A DNA stretch of 64,000 nt from Gaertneriomyces semiglobifer (Eukaryota; Chytridiomycota; Chytridiomycetes; Spizellomycetales; Spizellomycetaceae), in NCBI GenBank assembly GCA_025558075.1, contig JAHLKF010000001.1, positions 930,001-994,000 on the forward strand, read 5' to 3'. Below the pieces are notes generated by a model, which ran no database searches, was not told where the DNA came from, and saw only the letters and a list, made by a program, of their open reading frames with translations. Numbering within the stretch: position 1 is the stretch's first letter; each line of letters begins with the position of its first letter. A program made the position numbers and the translations under genes. Shown here piece after piece: positions 7,873 to 18,335 of this stretch.

Positions 7873-9762
7873 CTACAACTTAGCGTCCTTGGGGAAGAAC
7901 CGCATGGCTTGTCGGACTCCGAGGTTGGCCATGATTTCTTCGCTGCCTCCAAGGATAGCAGCGAACTTGTACGTCCTGGCGAACGCTTCTATCGTCCGGC
8001 CCATGCCGCTCTTGGTGATACCACGGCCTCCAAAGATTTGACAAGCGTCATCAGCAACGTTGTGCGCAACTCGAGTGCAACGTAACTTCAGGAGTGCAAT
8101 AGGCCCTGCGAGCTTCATTGAGGCCTCCTTGTATGACATCTTGGTCATGTTGTAGGTGATCGACTCCAACCACGAGTGTACCGCCTCAACCTCAGAAATC
8201 ATTTGGGCAAGCTTGTACTGTATCACAGGCTGCGAAATCAGAGGTTTGCCAAACACTTTTCGCTGCTGGGCCCACTTGAAACATTCCTCAATAACCATTC
8301 TCATTCCTGCACAATACTGTAAGTCGCTTCATCTAAGCACACCCTGCGACATCAAACTTACCGCGAGTGACACCAGCGACGATGAACCAGCGCTCGTGAT
8401 TGAAGTTGAACATGATAACCGGGAATCCCTGTCCTTCTTTGCCAAGGAGGTTCTCAACTGGCACTTTCACGTTTTCGAAGGTGATGTATGCAGTACCAGC
8501 AGCGGCAGAGTAGGACGTTTTGATAGCTTTCGTCTCGAGGCCTTCGCTACGCTCAATCAAGAGCATTGAAATTCCACCGTGACCTTCGCCGGTACGAACA
8601 GCCGTGGAGAAGTAATCAGACGAAGTGCCGTTGGTGATCCATTTCTTGGTACCATTCACAATGTAGAATTTACCGCAGGAACTCTTCGTTGCGGTCGTGC
8701 GGATGGCTGCCACATCGGAACCAGCCGTTGCCTCAGTGATTGCAAGGCAGATACGCTTCTGTCCACCAAGTACTTCACGCACCACACGGTTGCGCACTTC
8801 GGGCTTACCAAAGATCAGGACAGGCGGAAGACCAATGACCATTCCAGTGGCAAGGGAGTCGGTGAAGCCAGGGTTCGAGACACCTCCAATTTCTTCGTGG
8901 GCGATCATTTCATGGAAGTAATCAAATTCTTCGGGCTTAACACCGCCAGGAAGACTAAGGCCTTTCAAGTGAGGTCCAGGACCCATGCGGCACGCGAGCA
9001 GACCAAACTCGCCCATCTTCCGGAACAGTTCAGCCGAAGCGGGAGTTCCACTGTCCTCGTTCGCATTCGCTTCGGGTGCAATTTCCGTCTGCACGAATTT
9101 GCGGACTGCTTCGCGGAACCGAAAGTGTGACTCACTTTGAAAAAAAACAAAAAAGAATTGAATGGTGAGTTTTTCCGTGGGCAAGGCGCAGTAGTAGCGC
9201 AGGAAACTTACTTGTAGTATGGAGAGTGGAATCCTTGCCACGCAGGCGGCTCGGCGTAGGGGACAGTGCTGATATCTCCAGGTTGCTGAAGAGTAATCGC
9301 TGGCGTCTGCCCCTTAACGGTTCCGATCTCGTACTTTGGGCCGAACTTTGAGAGGACACTTTGGCGATGAAGACCATAGAATTCCTCTAATTATAACCAA
9401 TGTTATAAAAGGAAATTAGATGTAATGCCACTTAATGCAATACCATTGAATGAAATGATATTGGATGTGATGCCATCGGATGAAATTGCATTGAAATACA
9501 AGGAAATACAAGAAACAAACCTGTGGCATCTTTCCCAGCGACGTCCAACAGCACGGTCAATCCTCCTGGGTGCAGGTCGGCAAAGCGGGAAATATCATAA
9601 ACGCGACCGTCTGTATGTAGCCAACACGATCATTAGATGCCTGATGTTGCGAGAGGTGTTGCAATAAACACAACACAAACGCATCTACCGACCAATGATG
9701 ATCCACAAGTCATCCTCCTTGTTGTGGGCAGCCACTTCGTCCACGGTAAATACCTTGGCCAT
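7873..9762 (-). CDS. cytochrome b5-acyl-CoA dehydrogenase fusion, peroxisomal type
   Basis: Minus strand, exons 9762-9693, 9610-9521, 9386-9212, 9134-8362 and 8306-7873, all phase-consistent, 513 aa. Residues 1-75 are a cytochrome b5 haem-binding domain, with HPGG in the first haem loop and an FYGLHR second ligand region. Residues about 110-513 are a full acyl-CoA dehydrogenase: [11 protein letters not shown] (flavin and substrate loop), [15 protein letters not shown], and the C-terminal helical domain with QIFGGRGIT and ILGGSEEIM. The catalyst would be FAD-linked desaturation of an acyl-CoA. The fused b5 suggests internal electron transfer, an arrangement known in fungi. The protein ends in DAKL, so its AKL tail fits PTS1 and suggests peroxisomes. 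The first donor is an unusual GTCGGT, forced by phase. The gene is divergent from NDUFA8. Confidence 0.9.
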
Positions 9763-10096
9763 TTTTGTTCCTCGATTGGCGTGAATTGGTGTAAGATTGG
9801 GTGTGAGATTGGTGTGAGTTGCTACTACTGCTACTGCTGCTACTGAGATCGTGCGAGTGTCGCCTTCTGTGAGTCCTGTCCTGGTTGCCTTGTCCTGCCT
9901 CCGTCCTGGTCTGCGCTCTCCTGTCACTGCCCTGAATCTCCTGCTGTGGAAGATCAAGAAGCCGAGTGCGAGTGTGTGGGGGAAGATCAGGCGCTCGCGT
10001 GGGGTCAAATTTCAGGTGCCGAGGGAACAAACCGGGAGGAACTCCGAAAATGAGCCGGGCGCAACACAACTCGTCACGCGTCAAGGGCCCAATGGT

Positions 10097-10130
10097 CACG
10101 TGAGGGTAACGTGACGCATACCCTAACCCC
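10097..10130. promoter_or_regulatory. CACGTG plus telobox-like motifs in a divergent promoter
   Basis: A CACGTG palindrome at 10097-10102 is followed directly by AGGGTAA and, at 10121-10130, by CCCTAACCCC. They lie between the divergent ACAD and NDUFA8 starts. The same pairing occurs upstream of eL22 near 29530-29576. A regulatory role is inferred. Confidence 0.4.
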
Positions 10131-10272
10131 ACCTCAACGCACCGGCGAACTCTGGCGGATAATTAATACTGACAAGCCGATCTGAGCTGCAGGATTTGGA
10201 TAACGGAACAAGGGTGTGAGGACGGCGGCAGTTATATACCATATACGTAGACAAGCCAGGCGGAATTTGGCC

Positions 10273-10889
10273 ATGAGTACACACAGAGAAGGAGTCTTTG
10301 TTGAAGGCCTTTGGGTCGAGAAAGACCCTCTGCCTGCAGACATCCCGTCAGTTCCCGAGGTCGGATGCACTTCGGCTCCTCTCGAGTCCATGGCCTTCCA
10401 CTTTGGGTCTTACTGCAAGAAATACAATGACGACTACATGCTATGCAAGGGAGAAAGTCAGGACCCAAAGCACTGCTTGAAGGAAGGACGGAAAGTGACG
10501 CGATGTGCCCTGGACTTGTACGTATATCGTTGGTCTCCGCTCTTCATGGCGGCGGCTTTCGCACCGCTATAACACCAAAGGATTGGTCGTTGACAATTGT
10601 TTGCCGTGTGTTACAGGATTCGCAGGCTGAAAGAGAACTGCGATCAGGAGTGGACGCAACACTGGCAGTGCCTTGATATGAACAACCACCAATTCTTCCA
10701 ATGTCGCAAAGAGGAAAAGACTTTCAACAACTGTGTGTTCAAGACCTTGGTACGTTGAACTTGCATATTTACCAAAGTGTTCCAGCCTGTAACTGACATG
10801 TGTCATTGTAGGGCCTGACCAAGGTGATTCCTGAGACACCGGAAGGCGTAACTCCAGTTCATCTCAAGGAGAAGCCGCTGTTTAAATAA
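10273..10889 (+). CDS. NDUFA8: NADH:ubiquinone oxidoreductase subunit NDUFA8 (20.8 kDa-type)
   Basis: Exons 10273-10517, 10617-10749 and 10812-10889, 151 aa. Four C-x9-C pairs are visible: YC...LC in exon 1, HC...RC across the end of exon 1, then NC...QC and QC...NC in exon 2. This double CHCH arrangement is characteristic of NDUFA8, an accessory subunit of mitochondrial complex I imported into the intermembrane space by the Mia40 route. The C-terminal GLTKVIPETPEG also fits the family. Length is close to the usual 150-175 aa. The ATG at 10273 was preferred over an in-frame GTG upstream. The donors GTACGT in both introns are strong. Head to head with the acyl-CoA dehydrogenase, sharing about 510 bp of promoter. 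Confidence 0.9.
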
Positions 10890-11072
10890 ACTCGTCGTTA
10901 TGCCCCGCTTCTGCATTAATGGCATCTAGACTATCCATCCGTCCCTTTTGCCCCGCCTGCGGCATCTCCAGTGTCATCGTATGATGTATTTAAATAAGCT
11001 CGCCTGTCTACTGTACATTTGCTATCGAATCTCTACCTCATTCTACTAAAACATACATGCCCCAAGGACATT

Positions 11073-12259
11073 CTATAGGACGGTTATCAGGACCACACCG
11101 CCAATGATAACACATGTCCCCGCCAACCTCTCCAATGACGCACGACGGAGCGGTAAACCAACCAACGCATAGTGATCCGCAATGATCGCCATTACACTCT
11201 GCGAACAAACGGCAGTGCCCAAAACAGTAGCTGCTCCAAGGCGAGGGATGCAGATGGTGATGATGAGAACGTACGCCGCTCCGAGAAGACCGCCGAGCCA
11301 TCCCCACTTTGGTGTCTCCTTAATGGTATCCCGTAGCGACCATTGGGGCTTCAAGCGCGATGTCGGTCCAAACCGCATATCGTATATCAAAACAATGATC
11401 AGGAGGATCGTTCCTTGGAAGAAGGAGAACGCTGCAGAATAGCCGCCGCCAGAATAGGCTCCGAGCTTTCCGTTCATAGTCTATGGCAAATGACGTAAGC
11501 ATGCATGGACTTTGTCAACATTCAACGCTCTTTGATCACTTACAGCTTGAAATGCGAGTGCGATGCCACCCAGAACAGCAAAAATAATCGTCCAATCAAA
11601 TGAGCCAAGTTTCGGATTCACTGGAACAATTCCGATATCTGACCCCTTCTCTACATCGCTCTCCAGTGAGTTGCTCTTGCGAGGTTGTTGCGCCGGCACA
11701 TCCTTCGGTTTCGAGGTGAACAGCCCTTTCACGTAAGCGAACCCGCCCATGATCAGGGCGACACCCACTATTGTCAACAATACGCCAATTATTCGTCCAG
11801 CAGTAGCCTCACGCTGCTCTAACCCAAGCCAGCCGAAATGATCCATGATAAGCGCTGCGGCCATTTGGGAAGCCACGGCCGTAGCGAGGATGGTAGCAGC
11901 TCCAAGACGAGGTGCGAGAAAACAGATCATCAATACATAGCCACAGCCCATAACTCCACCCCAATGGGCATAAAGAGGCGCATCTGTACAATGTGTTCCA
12001 TCAGTATGAATCGAGAGTAAACTGAACAGAAGCATTGTTGCAAACCTTGATAGGTAGCACGGAAGTCGGTCTCTTTGCCTCCTTTGGATTCACCAAGCCA
12101 GTAGAAGATGAGTGGGATCAAACCGCTCATAAAAGACCAAAGAGACGCGAATATCCCGGACCTTGCTTTTACGTTCAGCGTCCCATTGATTCCCGCTTGG
12201 AAAGCCAATAGGGCACCTCCAATAATGCAGAGTGATATAGTCCAGTCAACAGCCGGCAT
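11073..12259 (-). CDS. DMT-superfamily transporter, duplicated YdcZ/DUF606 domains
   Basis: Minus strand, exons 12259-12046, 11983-11544 and 11480-11073, 353 aa. Two homologous halves are visible. Each starts with a GGxxLAFQA helix followed by NG, contains WGWLGG or HWGGVMG, then the signature LGAATxLxTAV(A/C)SQ, and ends in a hydrophobic helix. This is the DUF606/YdcZ pattern, here fused as two repeats for about ten membrane helices. A hydrophilic linker of about 60 residues (KPKDVPAQQPRKSN) joins the halves. It is probably a drug/metabolite-type membrane carrier; the substrate cannot be read from sequence. All exon phases agree and the ATG at 12259 opens the first helix directly. Confidence 0.85.
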
Positions 12260-12691
12260 CCTGGCAAACTTTATCGACAGATGTCTGGGTTTTATTCAAA
12301 ACTTGAGGCTACTTGGAGGCTCTTCGACGATCAAAATCGTGAAATCTTCGTTGAAAGATGTAGAGGTTGTCTGAAAAACTCGACAAAGCAGATCTCGAGG
12401 TCCTCAGTCCAGGTCTACAATGAGGAATGCTCTCCAAAAAACTTAAAATTCAGAGGTCCGTATCGCTTAGGTTGAAAAATCTCGTCCATTGGAAGATATT
12501 TGCGAGTGCGCGATTACGTAACGCGTCGGACTCCGACGCCGGAAATTTGTTGCGGTGGTTCGGCCACTCCACAATTTAATGTCCAACATAATATTCGAAC
12601 CCTCCATCAAGCGCATTCTAGCGCATTCTAACAGAGTTGCAATCCTAGTAGCGTTCGCCAGCGTCGATCCCAGCATCAGAGCAAAACAGAC
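12260..12691. other. intergenic region with a perfect hairpin and a small direct repeat
   Basis: No gene is supported. A perfect 7-bp inverted repeat GCGTCGG/CCGACGC with a 3-nt loop lies at about 12524-12540. A 10-bp direct repeat GCGCATTCTA occurs twice in succession near 12610-12630. The interval serves as promoter for both the DMT transporter and the DUF952 gene. Confidence 0.5.
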
Positions 12692-13138
12692 ATGACACAG
12701 GAAATACCCGATCGCCACGTTTCCATTTCCACGTTCTACAAAATACTCACTCCACAAGAGTATGACGCTCTAAACGCCTTCGACGACAACTGGACAGGAT
12801 CAGAGCTCGACAAGGCCGATGGCTTCATCCATCTCTCCACATGGGCGCAGGTACCTACTGTGGCGGATTTGTTCTTCAGCCAATGCGAGGAGATCGTCCT
12901 CTTGAGTTTCCCGTACGAGTTGGTGGAAACCCGTGTGCGATGGGAGAATGCTGCACCACCGCCCAAGGGAGGCGGTGAAGTCGCGTCTGACGGGCGTGCG
13001 GTGCAAAAGGAAGGCGAGGTAGAGCTCTACCCGCATTTGTATGGCGGCATGGACTTGGCTTCAGCGGGGCTCAGTTGGGAAAGGGTCAGTCGAGGGCCTG
13101 CAGGATTCAAAGAGGTATTGAAATTCCTGAAGCCGTAG
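12692..13138 (+). CDS. DUF952 family protein
   Basis: Single exon, 148 aa, ATG preceded by AGAC. Features of DUF952 proteins are present: an N-terminal YKILTPQEYDA, the GSELDKADGFIHLST block, a following VPTVADLFF helix, a strand EIVLLSF and a C-terminal ELYPHLYGGMDL. The DGFIHLS and LYPHLYG motifs are the hallmarks of this small, mostly bacterial and fungal, uncharacterised family. Related folds resemble ADP-ribosyltransferase-like domains, but no activity can be claimed. A low-complexity GGGE insertion lies around residues 90-100. No targeting signal or membrane segment is present, so it is probably cytosolic. Confidence 0.85.
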   Translation: MTQEIPDRHVSISTFYKILTPQEYDALNAFDDNWTGSELDKADGFIHLSTWAQVPTVADLFFSQCEEIVLLSFPYELVETRVRWENAAPPPKGGGEVASDGRAVQKEGEVELYPHLYGGMDLASAGLSWERVSRGPAGFKEVLKFLKP

Positions 13139-13325
13139 AATAATAGCAACAGCAAGTTAGCATTGCACAGGTTATCTACCGGGTAAAGTCGCCGTATCTC
13201 TCCTCATCTCTTCGAAAACTACCATTTATAGATAACCTAGAATAGTATTACCTAAGCGTAACCCCGCTCTGAAAGGTAAAAACGCGCATCTGCCATCCTT
13301 CAAGGCTTGGGTAGGAACCAACACT

Positions 13326-13973
13326 ATGGCCAAAAGTGCAAACAAATCAAGGCCAAAGTCTGCTCGTAAGTTTCCCAGTGGATATGGGCTGTTGAGATCT
13401 CAGCTCTCAAAGTCAATGCTTTGATTCAGCCGCACCATTTGCTCCCAAGCTCAGTGGGAAGTTTATTTATCCTGACGGGTCACGATATGGTGGGTGGCGT
13501 TGCATCGCACTGCATGGCCAGAAAAAAGGTTTATGAACTCGGTGCAGGGTAGAGGGGGAGTATAAAGAACATGATCCAAACATATCAGCAGTAGCGCGGT
13601 GTGGCACGGGCACGTTCACATGTGCTACGAGTGGGTGTGTTTACTCTGGATCTTGGGAATCTGACCAAATGGAAGGACAGGGTAGGTTTGGTTTTGCTTT
13701 CCCCTCTTCCAAGTTTGGCAGCGGTTAAAATGAACCCCTTCAATGGAAGGTCAAATCGCTTACCCTTCAGGGGCTCGTTATGAGGGACAATGGCAGAATG
13801 GGAAATACCATGGGCAGGGGACCTATACATGGGCAAACGGCTCCCGCTTTGAAGGCGAGTTTCGCGAAGGACAGATGCAGGGACGAGGAAAATTTACCGA
13901 TATATCGGGTCAAGGATGGATTGGCGCCATCGAAAACGGCCGAGGACAAGCGATGATCCCAGAAGTCATCTGA
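13326..13973 (+). CDS. MORN-repeat protein, MORN2-like
   Basis: Four small exons, 13326-13365, 13430-13489, 13553-13681 and 13750-13973, all phase 1 at the joins, 150 aa. Consecutive MORN repeats (Y-x-G-x-W/F-x5-G-x-G) are visible: DGSRYEGEYKE, YSGSWESDQMEGQG, ARYEGQWQNGKYHGQG and SRFEGEFREGQMQGRG. The C-terminal block KFTDISGQGWIG corresponds to the tail of animal MORN2 (family knowledge). The N-terminus is basic and Pro/Ala rich. MORN2-type proteins are associated with cilia and membranes; a flagellar role is inferred from the fungus also carrying DNAI1 and IQCH. The acceptor of exon 3 (GGGTAG) was chosen because it alone restores the canonical YEGEY. Confidence 0.75.
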
Positions 13974-14013
13974 AGTTGGGTGCCAGGTAACTAAATGCGG
14001 GAATATAAATGTA

Positions 14014-15812
14014 TTATTCTATTGGTTGCCCGGTCTGTAAATCAACATTCATTTGCCAACGATGCTCTTTGAGACCTCGTGCAGTGTCGGTCAGCAGGAC
14101 TTCTCTTCGACTTCTCACGTACCCCATTTTGTCCAGAACCTGCTGCCGCAGATCGCGAATGATGCCCTCGAGCGACTTTATAGAGGCATCGGGTGCACCA
14201 TCTGCGACAGCTGAGACATCCTCCGTCCCCGCTACAGGGCGCTCCAATAGCTCGTTCAACGCTTCGACGGCTATCTCGAGGTCCCTCTGGTTGTCTTCAA
14301 ACAGTTCGGTCATATTATCACGTCTCAAATAGTATGCGAGGCTGTAGGTCCACTTCAGAGTCATTCGGGACTCCAAAAGGACATCGACAGCTTTCCGCAA
14401 AAACTGCACTTCAATCCACGTTAACGATGTCGACGCCTGCAGGGCCTCCATTTTGACAGCCGTCTTCTGTAGAAGGTCCGCCGAAAGTTTCGCCGATTGT
14501 TCATGGTTGGCATACCTGTTGTAATACTGTCACGGAAATCACGTTAGTCGCTCATACTTATATTGCATGGTGCCGGCTGGCCTTTGCGGAACTTACATGC
14601 AAATATCTTTCAAGCGCCTGCCTGCTCTTGGCTTGCGAATCACGGGCGTCGATGCTAGCTTTCTCATCGTAGCGATTGCAATTGTACCACTGCGACCCAT
14701 GATCTGTCCAAGGCCCCAGGCACACCCAGCAGAACTCATATTTACATCTCTTGCATGTCATATGATTACAGCCACCATTCTTCTCAATGGTCGACATGCA
14801 TTTTGTGCACTCTTTCGTGTTCGCTGAAATCCAATTCGATGTTTCCGAGTCATCAGCACATTTCTTGAGCCAGAGCCTGACCAAGAAACATATAGACGGC
14901 TGGTGGTCGGGCAGAGAGCACCCGAAGCAAAACGCATGGCCGCACTGACAATGGACGGTAGGCACAACCTCGTTCAATGCGGATGAAGGTACGTGGCATT
15001 CGACAGCGTGTTCGCAATCGGGTGCCGGACACCATTTCAGATGCGGCGAGTCATCTACGTATGTGCGCAGCAGTAACTTGTTATACCTTCGAGGTAAAAG
15101 TGATCAGCATTGGCCAATGGCGAGAAATCGGCATAAACTCTTACTTTTCTAAAATTCGGGGTGCCACAAGGGTTTCAACCGTTCTCTCATCCACAATAAC
15201 GCCGCAGCCTTGCTCCATGCATTGAATACGGCGACTCTCTCCCTGTTCCGTAACCTTCTCATTCAAATAGTTTTCGTAGCATGAGCGGCAAAATCTATGA
15301 CCGCATTGAAGCGCAAGTGTTTCCATATCGTCATCGTCCATATAACAGATCGGACACTCAAACCCGGGGACTACCAGCGGTTTCGGTTGCATTTTCGCGT
15401 CTAACACAACCCCGGCATTCGCGGCCTCCTTCTGCGGGTCCTCCATATATCTCTCCACCAACCGCTCCTTGTTCCATTTATACGCTCTCAACATGGTAGC
15501 AGCATCTTGTGGTAGGCACCCGATGATTCCAGCGACATGTGCTATCTCCCGCTTTTGGAATGCTTGAATATCTTCCACCGTGTGGACCTGAAAATCAACT
15601 TCGTACGGCTTCTTGATGTCCTTTTCAGACACGACCGGCTCAAATCCATCCCCTCCAAAATCATCTTCCTCTCCGCCATCCTCGTCTAGGTCGTCATCCT
15701 CGGCCATATGGTCATTTTCATCATGCCAATCTTGGGAATCGTCGAATATCTCATCGTCCGCCTCGTCAAAGTCTTCCTCCATATAATCGTCGTCCATATC
15801 CACATCCGACAT
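14014..15812 (-). CDS. ARIH1: RBR E3 ubiquitin ligase, Ariadne (ARIH1) type
   Basis: Minus strand, exons 15812-15145, 15086-14597 and 14526-14014, 556 aa, the usual Ariadne length. Order of domains: an acidic N-terminus (residues 1-70), a UBA-like region, RING1 (CPICYMDDDDMETLALQCGH, about residue 150), IBR (CPAPDCEHAVEC and CQCGHAFCFGC), RING2 (ECTKCMSTIEKNGGCNHMTC) and a helical Ariadne domain at the C-terminus. The RING2 Cys in GGCNHMTC is the expected thioester-forming residue. The enzyme would transfer ubiquitin through that Cys, typically working with neddylated cullin-RING ligases (family knowledge). Divergent from the OBAP gene across about 590 bp. Confidence 0.93.
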
Positions 15813-16404
15813 GTTTCAAAGGCGCCACAATATCAATCTGACACTTGTTCTAAAATTCAGGCACAAAAGTAAAGTGTCTAAGCGACTTGAAGGTGCTGTT
15901 AGAAACGCGCAATTAGCACATTTCTCGAAATGAACACCGCAAAATGCGCCGCAAGAAGTTCAGGTGCCTGCTCAACTGTTGAGAGCAGCGGAAACTTCAT
16001 GGGCCTAGTTTCCACCCAGTTGGTCGCACACTCACCTGTCGACTGATGGCTGCCACCGGCTGTATTGCTTCGAATTCCAACACAAAGGATCGTTTACGAC
16101 CAAATCAAAAAGCCGTACGTGCGCGACTAAGAGCAGACAACCTCGTCTGATAATTTGGAAGCACTAGTCGGTGAGGTCGTATGCAAGTGAGTGGTTTGTT
16201 CAATTGTTGTCTGAGATGAACTCGTCGAAAACCTTGGCCTTTCGGCTGCGAAATGTCACGTCTCAAGTGAGTCACAGCGCCGCGCCGCGTATTGGAACTT
16301 GTCTCGATTAATGAAGGCTTCACGACGAACATCAGATCTACGTACGGGAACGGACAGCTGCACAGCACGAATTTGCCAGAATTACACATAGCAAGCGGCT
16401 GGAG
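15813..16404. other. divergent promoter interval
   Basis: No ORF of substance, repeat or RNA gene was recognised. It separates the start of the RBR ligase from the start of the OBAP gene. Confidence 0.5.
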
Positions 16405-17320
16405 ATGGCGGATGAGAAGCCGCATTGCCCTGGCCTGGAGGCATTGCCAACGCAGATAGCATCTGGTCACCGCGGTTTGGTCCCGGGTGATGAAGAATCC
16501 CTTCGCTCAATGGCGTTGGGTCAGGGCGCAAAAGTGATCCAAGATACGAAACCTCTGAAAAGCATATGTCGCCATATATGCGGGTATCATGTATACGCTC
16601 ATGACATTACTCGCCAGGTGGAAGCCCACCATTACTGCAGCCATTTGAGCGAGGACATGATGCAATGTGTCATATACGACTCGCCGGAGGCGAATGCCCG
16701 CTTAATCGGCGTAGAATACATTATCAGCGCAAAAATATACCGTAATCTACCACCAGAGGAGAAGATATATTGGCACTCACACGAGTTTGAGGTCAAAGGT
16801 GGCATCATCACTCTCCCAGTTTCTTCATTGGTCCCTCGAGCCGTACATGCCGAAATTGAGCACCTGGAGCTTAGCCAAGTGATCAATACATATGGCAAGA
16901 CCTGGCATCTCTGGCAGGTTGATCGCGGGGATGTCATTCCATATGGTATTGGTTCGCATCAAGGCCTGAGAACCGAGCGGCAACTCATTCACGTTTTGCA
17001 GGTCCGCCTCAGTTGATGATGGCTCTCACAGAGGAAGGGCAAATAGACCCAAAACTTCTTGAAGCGCGCGACAAAAGGTGACGATACGGCCCCTTTACCA
17101 CAGTGCTTTTGCCTGTGTAGCAAACTCACATTGAACCGCATTCCTCAGAGAAGGTGTTGACACCAATGGCCTCCGAAACAGACGTGCCGTTATCCATCCG
17201 TCGATGCCATTAGAAGCAGCAGACCAGCTTGAGGCGCGGAGAGAAGGTATGGCATGGCAGGCAACCATGGCGAAAGTGCCCTTCAAAAATGCGACCGATG
17301 GATCGTCCGCAACTTCATGA
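16405..17320 (+). CDS. oil body-associated-type protein (OBAP, DUF1264)
   Basis: Exons 16405-16945, 17002-17077 and 17149-17320, 262 aa. The DUF1264 signature is clear: KSICRHICGYHVYAHD near residue 55, VEAHHYCSHLSEDMMQCVIY, LIGVEYIIS, then YWHSHEFEVKGG, and YGKTWHLWQVDRGDVIPYG. The third exon adds DTNGLR and the Ala/Arg-rich tail that family members also carry. Plant relatives associate with lipid bodies; fungi and bacteria have homologues of unknown biochemistry. The multiple His residues (HHYCSH and WHSHE) could bind metal, which is inference. Intron 1 starts GTATTG and intron 2 GTGACG, both required by phase. No membrane segment is visible. Confidence 0.85.
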
Positions 17321-17567
17321 GGACACCCCGTCCGTCAGTCTGCACCCTGCCAACTGCGGAATTTCTGCGCGCGGCTTAGCTCGGAATGCCCGGCATAAGA
17401 ACATAACTAGTTCATGTTTTGATGATATGATGTTATTCACAAGTGCACAAAGATCTTCACTTCGTTCCAGTCTTTAAGTCATGGTCAATCTCCCATACTT
17501 GAGTCTTCAGTTCAAGGTGTTGTACATTCAAGTCGTCCTGCTCACAGTGTTATCAAAAGGCGAGATG

Positions 17568-18142
17568 TTATCTCATTGCAGCAACTGTGCTTACGATCAC
17601 TTTCAAGAGCTCACTCCGGAGAGCTTCTACGTCCGCAACACTGGCGGCCCGCTTAGCGTGCGCAGCTAAGTCTCGCTCGAGGGTTTCAATTTTCTTGGTG
17701 TGGTCCTTCAGCTACAGACGCGCATGTTTTAAAGCTAGAAGCACCACTGCAGAATGCACTAGTCCAAACCTTTGCGGTCGACTTCTGTAACTCTTCTACA
17801 CTGGTCAAAACAGCATTTGCCGATTGTTGATACTCATCGAGGAGGTAAACGTACGCGCTTCCTCCAGAGAGTGTGATACCCAACAGGAACCCAAGGAGCC
17901 TGCCACGCAATGAATGGTGAATTCGCAATCTTTCCAGAAAGAGCATCAATGGCCACTTACCCTCCTCGGAGAAAGCCTCGGCTTCGCGGCTGAATGACCC
18001 GTTCTGTTCGTACAAAGCCGGCGGATGGAGGGCTGACCACCGCTGGTTCGATGGTGCTGTATCGGGCTGTAGAAAGGCAAACCTGGGCAGCCGTGGGAGC
18101 CCGTGTAATGAGGCGACGGCCTCCGAACAATACGGATGCCAT
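17568..18142 (-). CDS. mitochondrial single-pass membrane, coiled-coil protein of unknown function
   Basis: Minus strand, exons 18142-17961, 17899-17770 and 17711-17568, 151 aa. The N-terminus MASVLFGGRRLITRAPTAAQ is Arg-rich and lacks acidic residues, as in a mitochondrial presequence. A Gly-rich hydrophobic helix LLGFLLGITLSGGSAYVYLL follows at about residues 62-81. The rest (ASVEELQKS, KKIETLERDL, EALRSELLK) is a predicted coiled coil. The layout suggests an inner-membrane anchor with a helical domain facing the intermembrane space or matrix, but no family was recognised. The second intron has a weak GTTTGG donor, forced by the phase that recovers the coiled coil. Head to head with VPS39, about 190 bp apart. 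Confidence 0.65.
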
Positions 18143-18335
18143 TTCTCTATATGTCCCTTGGTTTCCTTGCACCTTACGTCGTGGTGGTGGTCGAGGATCT
18201 GAATTCTTCCCGAGATGTCGCTCAACCCGCAAGTAGGGCTTTGCACCTACCGCGTCGTTGAATTTCCCGCGACGGATTCTTCAGAGACTTTAAAGTCGAG
18301 TAAAGATACGGGATCTAGCTCGTCCTACTCTAACG

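Noticed and set aside
12490..12590. tRNA-Arg-like segment with GCGTCGG/CCGACGC hairpin and GGTTCGG
   Set aside because: No U33 or proper seven-base anticodon loop, the T arm does not pair with a seven-base TTC loop, and no acceptor stem could be drawn on either strand.
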